Source: a virus. From it: DNA of 28,705 nucleotides. Each line of letters starts with the position of its first letter. The first letter of the stretch is position 1. The position numbers and the translations under genes were made by a program. The stretch is from IMG/VR virus record IMGVR_UViG_3300021962_000490, positions 1-28,705 of that record; one strand, given 5' to 3'. Below the pieces are notes generated by a model. The model had not been told where the DNA came from and did no database searches. It worked only from the letters and a program-made list of their open reading frames with translations. Shown here piece after piece: positions 23,201 to 28,625 of the stretch.

Positions 23201-24211
23201 TCACTCAGAATACTCAAAAGAGCTTCAAGTTCTGGATTGTCATTCGATCCATATGGAGGTTCTGCCACTTTGATTATGGCAGATGCAAGTATTACAACAA
23301 ATACATGGCACCATGTTGCAATCTCAAGAACTTCTGGAACTACAAGTGCATATTATGATGGTACCAGAGTTGTTAACCAAGCAGATTCAACAAATTATGC
23401 AACACCAACAGTAAACTATGGTGTTGGTGGTCGTGCATCTGGTGCAAACTATTTTAACGGTTACATTTCAAATATGAGACTGGTCAAAGGTACTGGTTTA
23501 TATTCAGGCACAACGATTACGGTTCCTACAGGTCCTTTGACAGCAGTAACAAATACACAGTTGTTAATTTGCAATACAAATAGGTTTATTGATAGTTCAA
23601 CCAATGCATTTACCATTACAAAAGCTGGTGATGCAAAGATAACCGCATTCGAACCTTTTGTCGGCAGCAATATCTCAAGATTCAATTCTGTGTATTTTGG
23701 TACCAAAACAGATTATCTTGCTGTAAGACAACAAGCAAATCTTAAAGTTTTCCCTGGTGACTTTACATTCGAATGCTGGGTGTATCCAACAGACACTACA
23801 CTTAGTACTACTTGGGGTATTTGGGATAGTAGACAATCCAATGCAACAGCAGCAGCAATGACTTTTTCTTTAGGTCCTCTGGCATCACCAGTAAGTGGTT
23901 CATGGAGACTGGCATATTTTAACGGAACTACTTATTATGGTACAGGAATAGTTTTATCGAATCAATGGTCACATGTGGCTTGGGTTCGTAGTGGAACAAC
24001 AATGACTTTCTATGTAAATGGTGTTGCAGGTGGAACAGCAACAATTTCTGGCACACAAACCGCTACCGTAACAACCAATCCTATTTACATTGGCGCAAAA
24101 GATAACGGCTTGGCCAATTATGGAACAGTTGGTTATATTGCAGATTTCAGAATCACAAACGGTTATGCAAGAACTATAACTGTACCGACAGCCCCATACG
24201 ATATCAAATAA
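17249..24211 (+). CDS. Giant adhesin-like virion protein, 2320 aa: IPT, two Ig-like and nine LamG lectin-type domains
   Basis: ATG overlaps the previous stop, with GAGGAG at 17235-17240. A short N-terminal anchor (1-35) is followed by an IPT/TIG-like domain (about 37-125: GGQTIVLYGSGFAPGATVLV), two Ig-like putative domains (about 127-215 and 219-308: GLPTGLSMNTSTGIISGTPT), then nine LamG/concanavalin-type domains whose YFDGTGDYL motifs begin at residues 364, 585, 782, 1046, 1257, 1474, 1716, 1935 and 2149. Each continues FTVEFW, a W-H-A-R strand, a NG turn, and GYISNLRxVxGTxLY, then LLTCQ and NSNNxFT. LamG domains commonly bind glycans. The fourth copy has GAGDCL and the ninth FGTKTDYL, departures from the motif. 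No self-chaperone or enzyme motif is seen. I infer a long multivalent glycan-binding fibre or side appendage. Confidence 0.85.
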   Translation: MFNAGVRGKRAKDSTGLITVGEHFNQQTFLVPTVTRFAVTDGSYVDTNDTAADTVGGQTIVLYGSGFAPGATVLVGSTTIGVVTFLDSGRLAFSSPALGSGSYTIFVTNANGGTGILVPGLVYSGVPTFTTSAGSLGSVYETTAINTTVVATGDAPITYALSSGSLPSGSTLSSGGTISGTAPVDGSSTTYSFTIQATDADNQDSVRSFSLTINTDVVSFSSPANNTTTTATQNTAISNVTVVATSAAGYGVLYTSSGLPTGLSMNTSTGIISGTPTIVASNTSIITATANTTNRSATRYLNWTINLPGDLFWKYASLLMSASTVPNGNTFNTDASTFNNEIVVSADTKPNEFHPFKEGYYSNLFDGTGDYLAILTSSAFNIATNSFTVEAWINTSSATQQSIFNISDTGSSGYGAVRVQVLANQTVQWLMGPGGSWGVAVTAGSIVLGAWNHIAITRNGSSVYFFINGLQVGTTQTYATSLTTGGTTYIGFNSGTSFAFNGYISNLRFVNGTALYTANTTPATAPLTYVANTSLITCQSNRLIDNSNNNFTIVKGGDTRVNPFSPFNGTPTTITVPDANNYSVYFDGTGDYLSGPSNYPLITTGPFTIEFWVYQPTLAAKTLIFNAHWDIGQNGGFRVNLSASGAVVFDASTGTYNTFPNVFTSTSTISASTWSHIAIVRNSSNSISCYINGVLARTPVTYASSLSLSSDGNIGQLRIGAGIYDGGAADLFTGYISNLRILNTALYSGNFTPSNSPLGFTQSSSANTAALTALPTNGASVYFDGTGDYLTFTNTTAQGVNFGTDDFTVELWYYMTNNTTNSTYHTFIRQDTTTGAFDFGYRPSATQLVLARNGTGEVTASVTLALNTWNHIAVSRSGTNLRFFVNGTQVGSTATNSYNFSVTGGTVRIGSNNFNGTYTAYGYISNLRSVRSAVYTSTFTPSTVPLTAIANTSLLTCQSYSSSNNRVIIDNSTNAYTISSVGDSIGKTLSPFANTPSILMAQANTIIDSSNNGITFTVSGDTRPAINGPFANTSTVTLVGNEGSAYFDGAGDCLGAESSNGILPADFTVEMWVYLTSSIANQPLVAFGTEVSGRFALLTNASGQLKYGIYGDATEYIYTTIAMVLNTWTHVAFSRTGTNMYAFINGASAGAVRTLSGSRGNGTRISVGASAARDSSMTGYLSNVRVVNGTGLYTSAFVPSFAPLMPVANTVLLTAQTNLSSNTKVIVDESNFAGVVSGFGNANLGTFSPSGSSWSVYFDGTGDYLSGSSSRLNFGANDFTVEFWMWPVNISTNSQIIFQAGSGNLAILLMTNGLIEPGQYQTAGISQSTAGAIVAGAWHHVVVTRTGTAFRTIIDGVLRGYGTRSFSPNNSSYTIGGAASGTAYTGYISNFRVFANNIPTLYSTSSTTLATTIFTTPTDPFVVDANTVLLTCNSNQFVDYSAANNVITRTGDTAVSKFSPFSSVTVTPASYSGYFDGTGDYLTTSAAFNSAMVGLAGSKWTIEAWVNIRTITALNSYYVPVIGTYAAVAANGRWWFGYDGNAASGTNARGHFTYTTGTGTQVDLIATATFSFNVWTHIAVTIDATTSSSSTITIYTNGVGETFTAQNMSTQTSNYSAPNIGGNLYLNAHIGYISNLRVVKGTTVYTETFTPPTTPLTAIANTSLLTCQSTTFIDNSNNAFAITVNGDAKPVIQNPFTDTVGVTTNYSANTFGNSVYFDGTTDYLTIPYNPSFNIPASTPFTCEAWVYQPSSTEFHVLNRNWAYGSSGSTYGFGIGNDMKPFWSIGGTGVSTYNMINAGTAGKPGQWNHFAWSRDTSNVCRVFTNGVETVSVTRTDSQAMSTTSGSAFVGVTSNLASPYASGYLSNLRFIVGSCLYNRNFVPSNQPLPVTSNTSILLASTVGPSTADATRNHNIETFGTARHVANNSPYYDTYSGYFDGTGDYLTFGANQENLGLGTGDFTLEFWFNAATIPSTEIDIFESQTNNSLRILKRASSSGLSFDPYGGSATLIMADASITTNTWHHVAISRTSGTTSAYYDGTRVVNQADSTNYATPTVNYGVGGRASGANYFNGYISNMRLVKGTGLYSGTTITVPTGPLTAVTNTQLLICNTNRFIDSSTNAFTITKAGDAKITAFEPFVGSNISRFNSVYFGTKTDYLAVRQQANLKVFPGDFTFECWVYPTDTTLSTTWGIWDSRQSNATAAAMTFSLGPLASPVSGSWRLAYFNGTTYYGTGIVLSNQWSHVAWVRSGTTMTFYVNGVAGGTATISGTQTATVTTNPIYIGAKDNGLANYGTVGYIADFRITNGYARTITVPTAPYDIK
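18335..24200 (+). repeat. Nine tandem LamG-coding repeats (about 590-790 bp each)
   Basis: Motif codons for L/Y-F-D-G begin at 18338, 19001, 19592, 20384, 21017, 21668, 22394, 23051 and 23693 (the ninth reads YFGTK). Spacing is 197-264 codons. Short stretches such as CAATTGCCAACACCAGTTTG recur exactly between units (about 20092 and 22222), but most of the units have diverged, so the array is old with local homogenisation. Confidence 0.85.
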
Positions 24212-24214
24212 ATA
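24207..24214 (+). promoter_or_regulatory. T4-type late promoter box AATAAATA
   Basis: Overlaps the stop codon of the 2320-aa gene and lies 20 nt before the ATG at 24235. The predicted leader is about 15 nt and begins with AAAAGG (24220-24225), the ribosome site. It would drive the fibre and glycine-rich genes that follow. Confidence 0.75.
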
Positions 24215-24234
24215 GTATAAAAAGGCTATAATTA

Positions 24235-25818
24235 ATGTCAACTCAAGTACCTCCATCAAGATTAGATTCAACTAAAGATTTTTCATCTTTGGTTCCTTCT
24301 GCATTTGCACAGGCTAATGCCGCTTATGCACAGGCAAACACTGGAGGTGCCGATTCTTGGGCTAGAAATACAGCCAATGCAGGATTTATTACTGCAAATT
24401 CGGCATCATTATTTGCCAATGGAGCTTTTGATAAAGCCAATGCGGCATACAATGCAGCCAATAATGCATCAGATACATGGGTAAGAACACAAGCAAACAA
24501 TTCTTATGATACTGCAAACTCTGCTGGTCTATATGCTAACGGAGCATTTACGGCAGCCAATACTGCCGATGAAAAATCAACCAGTGCAGGATTATACTCA
24601 AACGGAGCATTTAATTCTTCCAACTCGGCCAGTCTGTATGCCAATGGTGCATTTGGTGCAGCCAATTCGGCAAGTTTGTATGCAAATGGAGCATTTGCAG
24701 CGGCCAATTCTGGTTCAAGTGCAGGTTTTGCTTTTAGTCAGGCCAATGCTGCTTTTGCACAGGCTAATGCTGCGTTTGCTCAAGCAAATACTGGTGGTTC
24801 TAGTGCAGATTCGTGGGCTAGAGATCAAGCCAATTCTTCTTTTGACAAAGCCAACTCAGCCAATACTTTAGCACAATCTGGATTTGATAAAGCTAATAGT
24901 GCTAATACTCTAGCACAGTCAGGGTTTAATGTATCCAATGCGGCATTCATTCAAGCCAATGCTGTTTTCACTCAATCTAACAATCAGGTTTGGCCTCAGG
25001 CAAATGCTGCTTTTAGTGCAGCCAACTCCGCATCATTATATGCCAATGCAGCCTTTGCTGCAGCAAATGCAGGTGGCGGTGGTGGTTCTGATACATGGGC
25101 CAGAGAACAGGCCAATGCAGCATTCATAACAGCCAACTCAGCATCAACTTACGCAAATACACCTTATATCAGTAGTGGAACAAGTAATGTGAGTATGACC
25201 ACATCTGGTGGAAATATTTACATGAATGTTGGTGGCGTAAATATGGTCAACATTTCCACCACATGGGCAAATGTAACAGGTAATATTGCTGCAACACAAG
25301 GTGTTTATTCTGCTGTAGTAAACACAACATCAATATATGCAACAAGCAATATAATTACTGCAAATATTAGAACAACTGGTAGTGCTGGTAACATATCTGG
25401 TGCAAATTATGTTACCTCAAACTTCTTTATTGGTGAAGGCTCAGCACTAACAAACTTGAAACCAAACACTCATATGACAATTGCATTGAGTGATGAAACA
25501 ACTTCAATCACAACAGGTGTGGCCAAAATTACATTCAGAGCACCTTTTGCCATGACTTTGACTCAAATTCCAAGAGCATCATTGTCTGTTGTAAGTTCAT
25601 CTGGTAATCCAACAGTTGATATTGATAAAAATGGTGTATCAATTTTCAGTACACAGTTATCTATAGATGCCAACGAAAAAACAAGCACTACTGCTGCAAC
25701 ACCAGCTGTTCTTTCTACAACTACATTTGCTGATGATGATGAAATAACTATGGATGTTACTACGGCAGGAACAGGTGCAAAAGGTCTAAAAGTTACATTA
25801 TATTATAGGAGAACATAA
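24235..25818 (+). CDS. Tail fibre with long Ala-Asn heptad shaft, 527 aa
   Basis: First gene behind the late promoter at 24207. The N-terminus (STQVPPSRLDSTKDFSSLV) is paralogous to that of the 65-aa protein at 28419. Residues about 21-320 are an almost unbroken heptad A-N-x-A-F/S-x-x, a predicted trimeric coiled coil, with the peptide QSNNQVWPQANAAFS also found in the 892-aa fibre. A beta region follows (about 310-410, with GNISGANYVTSNFFIGEGSA). The C-terminal domain (about 415-527: VAKITFRAPFAMTLT, STQLSIDANEKTSTTAATPA, LKVTLYYRR) is one I recall at the ends of other phage tail proteins. It overlaps the next gene by 1 nt, so fibre and glycine-rich protein are probably made together, as adhesin and fibre are in T-even phages. 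Confidence 0.85.
   Translation: MSTQVPPSRLDSTKDFSSLVPSAFAQANAAYAQANTGGADSWARNTANAGFITANSASLFANGAFDKANAAYNAANNASDTWVRTQANNSYDTANSAGLYANGAFTAANTADEKSTSAGLYSNGAFNSSNSASLYANGAFGAANSASLYANGAFAAANSGSSAGFAFSQANAAFAQANAAFAQANTGGSSADSWARDQANSSFDKANSANTLAQSGFDKANSANTLAQSGFNVSNAAFIQANAVFTQSNNQVWPQANAAFSAANSASLYANAAFAAANAGGGGGSDTWAREQANAAFITANSASTYANTPYISSGTSNVSMTTSGGNIYMNVGGVNMVNISTTWANVTGNIAATQGVYSAVVNTTSIYATSNIITANIRTTGSAGNISGANYVTSNFFIGEGSALTNLKPNTHMTIALSDETTSITTGVAKITFRAPFAMTLTQIPRASLSVVSSSGNPTVDIDKNGVSIFSTQLSIDANEKTSTTAATPAVLSTTTFADDDEITMDVTTAGTGAKGLKVTLYYRRT
24295..25164 (+). repeat. Heptad (21-bp) repeat run coding for A-N-x-A-F/S-x-x
   Basis: Codons for Ala-Asn recur at 7-residue steps, often as a 14-residue double unit (ANSASLYANGAFAA). 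The same unit appears in four other genes of the window. The segment near 25045-25080 (CTTTGCTGCAGCAAATGCAG) is almost identical to one near 16724-16750 in the 892-aa fibre. Confidence 0.85.
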
Positions 25819-26705
25819 TGTCTGGGTTTTTACTTAACCCTTATAGTTATGCAGTTGCAGCTTTAAGTGGACCTCTAACTGTAGATATACTAGTTCTTTC
25901 TGGTGGTGCAGGCGGCGGTGGTCGAAGCGGCGGTGGTGGAGGTGCAGGTGGTTATACCTCATACACAAGTCAAACTCTCACTAGAGGTGTTACATATACA
26001 GTAACTGTTGGTGCTGGTGGTTCTTCTGGTGGTGGCGCATCAAACCTTAGAGGTGGCTCAGGAAATCCAACAAGTATATCTGGTTCAGGCTTTACAACAC
26101 TATCAACATCAGGTGGCGGTGGCGGCGGTTCAGGTACAGCTGCTACAACTGGCAACTCAGGTAATAGTGGTGGTTCAGGTGGCGGCGGCGGCAAAGCATC
26201 CACTGGTGCCAGCGGTATTGCTGGCGAAGGTAATAACGGTGGTAATGGTGCAGCTGGTACAAACAGAGGCGGTGGTGGCGGTGGTGGCGCTGGAGCTGTT
26301 GGCGGCACTGCTGCAACGACACCAACTCCTTCACCTGCTGGCGCAGGCGGTAATGGATCAGCCTGGTTAAACAGCACCACTTACGGTGGTGGTGGCGGTG
26401 GCGGCGGTTATTTCCCTGGCGGTAACTCACGAGCAGCAGGTGGTGGCTCTGGTGGTGGCGGCGCTGGCGGCGAAACACTAAACACAGGCAATGGCGGCGA
26501 CGGCGGCAACAACCTAGGTGGCGGTGGTGGTGGTGGAGGCGGTGGTCCTACAGCTGGTGGTGCCGGTGGTAAAGGTATTTTAATTGTAAGATTTATAAAC
26601 ACTGAACCTGATGCTCAAGGATACACTGGTTCAAACGTGGTATTTGCAGACGTTGGTGGTTATAAGTATTACACATTCAATGAATCAGGAACACTCTTAG
26701 CTTAA
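25818..26705 (+). CDS. Glycine-rich adhesin-like protein, 295 aa (copy 1)
   Basis: ATG overlaps the previous stop (TAATG). After a short N-terminal part (SGFLLNPYSYAVAAL) comes VDILVLSGGAGGGG, the usual opening of the phage and bacterial glycine-rich (Gly_rich_2-type) domain, then repeated GGGGGG tracts separated by short variable loops, and a closing KGILIVRF strand. The last 30 residues (NVVFADVGGYKYYTFNESGT) recur in the next gene. In T-even and S16-like phages the fibre-tip adhesin gp38 has a core of poly-Gly helices and carries the receptor-binding loops. A comparable role is inferred here from composition and from the coupling to the fibre; there is no evidence of strict homology. Codons are GC-richer than the neighbours because of Gly. 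Confidence 0.8.
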   Translation: MSGFLLNPYSYAVAALSGPLTVDILVLSGGAGGGGRSGGGGGAGGYTSYTSQTLTRGVTYTVTVGAGGSSGGGASNLRGGSGNPTSISGSGFTTLSTSGGGGGGSGTAATTGNSGNSGGSGGGGGKASTGASGIAGEGNNGGNGAAGTNRGGGGGGGAGAVGGTAATTPTPSPAGAGGNGSAWLNSTTYGGGGGGGGYFPGGNSRAAGGGSGGGGAGGETLNTGNGGDGGNNLGGGGGGGGGGPTAGGAGGKGILIVRFINTEPDAQGYTGSNVVFADVGGYKYYTFNESGTLLA

Positions 26706-26720
26706 CATAGGAATTACAAA

Positions 26721-27653
26721 GTGGTTTTTAGAATAGGTCCAGGAATAACAATAGAAGGCGGTATAACATATACAAGACCAACTGTTGATTTGTATGAAGT
26801 AGAATATCTTATCGTTGCTGGCGGTGGCGGCGGCGGCAGTCGTAGAGGTGGTGGTGGCGGTGCTGGAGGATATGTAACAGGAAACACAATATCACAACTA
26901 GGGCACACATTCACCGTAACAGTAGGCACAGGAGGAACGGGTACAGCTTCAGGAAGCTCAGCCACAGCAGGAAGTGGCAATGGTAGTTCATTAGCTGGTT
27001 CAAACATATCAACAGTCACGGCCACCGGCGGTGGCGGCGGCGGTACAAGTGGTTCACCAAGTGGTGGCACAGCTGGTGCCGGTGGCGGTTCTGGTGGTGG
27101 CGCAAGTGGATCATTTGCTCCATCGGGTAGTGGAGGAGGCGCCGGAACTTCTGGCCAAGGTAATAATGGCGGCGGCGGATCAGGCATATCTAACGGGCTA
27201 GGTGCTGGCGGTGGTGGCGCAGCGAGTGCAGGTATAAACAGTGGTAGTGATACTTATAATAATGGTTATGGTGGTGATGGTAAATATTGGATTGATGGAA
27301 TTAAATATGCCGGTGGTGGTGGCGGTGGCGCTGTTTCAGGTTCCGCTTATGTTGGTGAAGGTGGCGGCGGCACCGGCGGTTTTGGTGATGGTGGTGGGCT
27401 TGGTGGTTTTTTCGGCGGTGGTGGACAATATGTTGAAGCAAGCGCTGGCGGAGAAAATAGAGGTGGAGGCGGCGGTGGTGGCGGTGGCGGTTCACCAGTA
27501 GGAGCTGGCGCCAATGGTGGTAAAGGTGTAGTAATTATTGCTTGGCCAGATTCATATCCGCCAGCAACAAGTACCACAGGAAGCCCAATATACACTTTGA
27601 TTGGAGAATATAGATACTATACTTTCACTTCTTCAGGAACTATGACAATTTAA
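26721..27653 (+). CDS. Glycine-rich adhesin-like protein, 310 aa (copy 2), GTG start
   Basis: The start is GTG at 26721, supported by AGGAA at 26709-26713 and by the 15-nt gap to the previous stop; no ATG in frame lies near. The order matches copy 1: VEYLIVAGGGGGGSRRGGGG, AGGYVTGN, FTVTVGTGG, several poly-Gly tracts with differing loops, KGVVIIAW, and a final YRYYTFTSSGTMTI. The two copies agree in framework and differ in the loops, as expected for proteins that recognise different surface targets or for a duplicated gene under diversifying selection. The gene is followed by AGAGGA, the ribosome site of the next gene. Adhesin function is inferred; the GTG start is unusual for this window. Confidence 0.8.
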   Translation: MVFRIGPGITIEGGITYTRPTVDLYEVEYLIVAGGGGGGSRRGGGGGAGGYVTGNTISQLGHTFTVTVGTGGTGTASGSSATAGSGNGSSLAGSNISTVTATGGGGGGTSGSPSGGTAGAGGGSGGGASGSFAPSGSGGGAGTSGQGNNGGGGSGISNGLGAGGGGAASAGINSGSDTYNNGYGGDGKYWIDGIKYAGGGGGGAVSGSAYVGEGGGGTGGFGDGGGLGGFFGGGGQYVEASAGGENRGGGGGGGGGGSPVGAGANGGKGVVIIAWPDSYPPATSTTGSPIYTLIGEYRYYTFTSSGTMTI

Positions 27654-27663
27654 AGAGGAAATA

Positions 27664-28026
27664 ATGAGTCACTTTGCACAATTAGATGAAAATAATATTG
27701 TAACTAGAGTAATAGCCATAGAACAAGACCTGATTGACACTGGTCTTTGGGGAGAACCGAGTAGTTTTGTTCAAACCAGTTATAACACACTTGCTGGAGA
27801 ACACAGATTAGGTGGTACACCCCTAAGAAAGAATTTTGCAGGCATAGGATACACATACGATCCCGTTCGTGATGCTTTTATACCACCAAAGCCATTTCAA
27901 AGTTGGTCATTAAATGAGAGCACCTGCCAATGGGACAGCCCTGTGCCTTATCCTTCAGATATTTCTAAGGATTATGAGTGGGATGAAGCCTCACTTTCTT
28001 GGATAGAAGTATCATTCGACCAATAA
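27664..28026 (+). CDS. Conserved phage structural-region protein, 120 aa (copy 1)
   Basis: ATG with AGAGGA at 27654-27659. The pattern HFAQLDENNIVTRVIAIEQ, QTSYNT, GGTPLRKNFAGIGYTYD, RDAFIPPKPFQSW, LNESTCQWDSPVPYP and a final YEWDEASLSWIEV marks a family I recall in many T4-like cyanophages and marine phages, where it is hypothetical or structural and often multicopy. It is followed by a close paralog with about two thirds of residues identical by eye. Trp- and Pro-rich, about 120 residues, soluble, with no known catalytic motif. Because it lies among fibre and adhesin genes it is probably a virion or fibre-assembly protein. What it binds is unknown. Confidence 0.85.
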   Translation: MSHFAQLDENNIVTRVIAIEQDLIDTGLWGEPSSFVQTSYNTLAGEHRLGGTPLRKNFAGIGYTYDPVRDAFIPPKPFQSWSLNESTCQWDSPVPYPSDISKDYEWDEASLSWIEVSFDQ

Positions 28027-28033
28027 AATAAAG

Positions 28034-28041
28034 AATAAATA
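28034..28041 (+). promoter_or_regulatory. T4-type late promoter box AATAAATA
   Basis: Lies 8 nt after the 120-aa gene and 17 nt before the ATG at 28059. It shares the 11-nt string ATAAATACCTC with the promoter at 9003. The predicted leader is about 12 nt, starting AAGAGGA, which is the ribosome site. Confidence 0.78.
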
Positions 28042-28058
28042 CCTCTAAGAGGATAAAA

Positions 28059-28412
28059 ATGGCACACTTTGCACAGATAGATGAAAACAATATTGTAACA
28101 AGAGTTCTTGTCATTGAACAAGATGTAGTTGATACTGGTATGTTTGGTCCAAAAGAATCTTGGATACAAACAAGTTATAACACTATTATGGGTGAACATA
28201 GATTGGGTGGCACACCTTTGCGTAAAAACTATGCGGGTATTGGATACACCTACGATAAAGATCGTGACGCATTCATACCACCTAAACCATTTCCAAGTTG
28301 GGTACTAAATGAAACAACTTGTTATTGGGATGCACCTGTTGCAAGGCTCGAAGATGAAAAATCATATGAATGGGATGAAGCAACCTTGGCTTGGGTTGAA
28401 TACACACCTTAA
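28059..28412 (+). CDS. Conserved phage structural-region protein, 117 aa (copy 2)
   Basis: Tandem paralog of the preceding gene, with its own late promoter and AGAGGA site. The N-terminus HFAQIDENNIVTRVLVIEQD, the GEHRLGGTPLRKNYAGIGYT core and RDAFIPPKPFPSW are nearly unchanged. The divergent parts are residues 27-36 (GMFGPKESWI against GLWGEPSSFV) and the C-terminal 25 residues. The DNA of the two copies differs at many silent sites, so the duplication is not recent or the copy was acquired separately. Having a separate promoter suggests different dosage or timing from copy 1. Function unknown, as for copy 1. Confidence 0.85.
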   Translation: MAHFAQIDENNIVTRVLVIEQDVVDTGMFGPKESWIQTSYNTIMGEHRLGGTPLRKNYAGIGYTYDKDRDAFIPPKPFPSWVLNETTCYWDAPVARLEDEKSYEWDEATLAWVEYTP

Positions 28413-28418
28413 TAAAAA

Positions 28419-28616
28419 ATGACAACAAAAATAAAATTACCTAATATAGACACAACGTATGATTATTCATCGTTGGTTGGTTCATCATATGCTCAAGCCA
28501 ATGGAGCATTTGATGCAGCCAACTTAGCATTTACACGGGCTAATTCGGCATTTGCTGCAGCCAATACCGCAACATCGACCACCTCTTTTAATCCATTTCT
28601 ATTATCAGGTATGTAA
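28419..28616 (+). CDS. Miniature heptad-repeat fibre protein, 65 aa
   Basis: The N-terminus (MTTKIKLPNIDTTYDYSSLV) aligns with that of the 527-aa fibre at 24235 (D-x-T-x-D-F/Y-SSLV, then AQAN). Only about four heptads follow (AQANGAFDAANLAFTRANSA, then FAAAN), and the protein ends FNPFLLSGM after a Thr/Ser linker. It has an anchor and a short coiled coil but no beta domain or tip. No clear ribosome site is seen before the ATG; it starts 6 nt after the upstream stop, so translational coupling is likely. The next gene begins 9 nt later and belongs to the small beta family, which follows two of the larger heptad fibres. This suggests a real minimal fibre, not a remnant, but either reading is possible. 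Confidence 0.7.
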   Translation: MTTKIKLPNIDTTYDYSSLVGSSYAQANGAFDAANLAFTRANSAFAAANTATSTTSFNPFLLSGM

Positions 28617-28625
28617 GGACTACAA

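Noticed and set aside
25970-27595. Long Pro-rich open frames on the minus strand opposite the glycine-rich genes
   Set aside because: They are complements of GGN glycine codons (NCC proline). They have no ribosome sites, and the + strand genes have recognisable domains.
25818-27653. Diversity-generating retroelement acting on the adhesin genes, suggested by the Mtd-like fibre anchors
   Set aside because: No reverse transcriptase, template repeat or paired variable repeat is present in the window.
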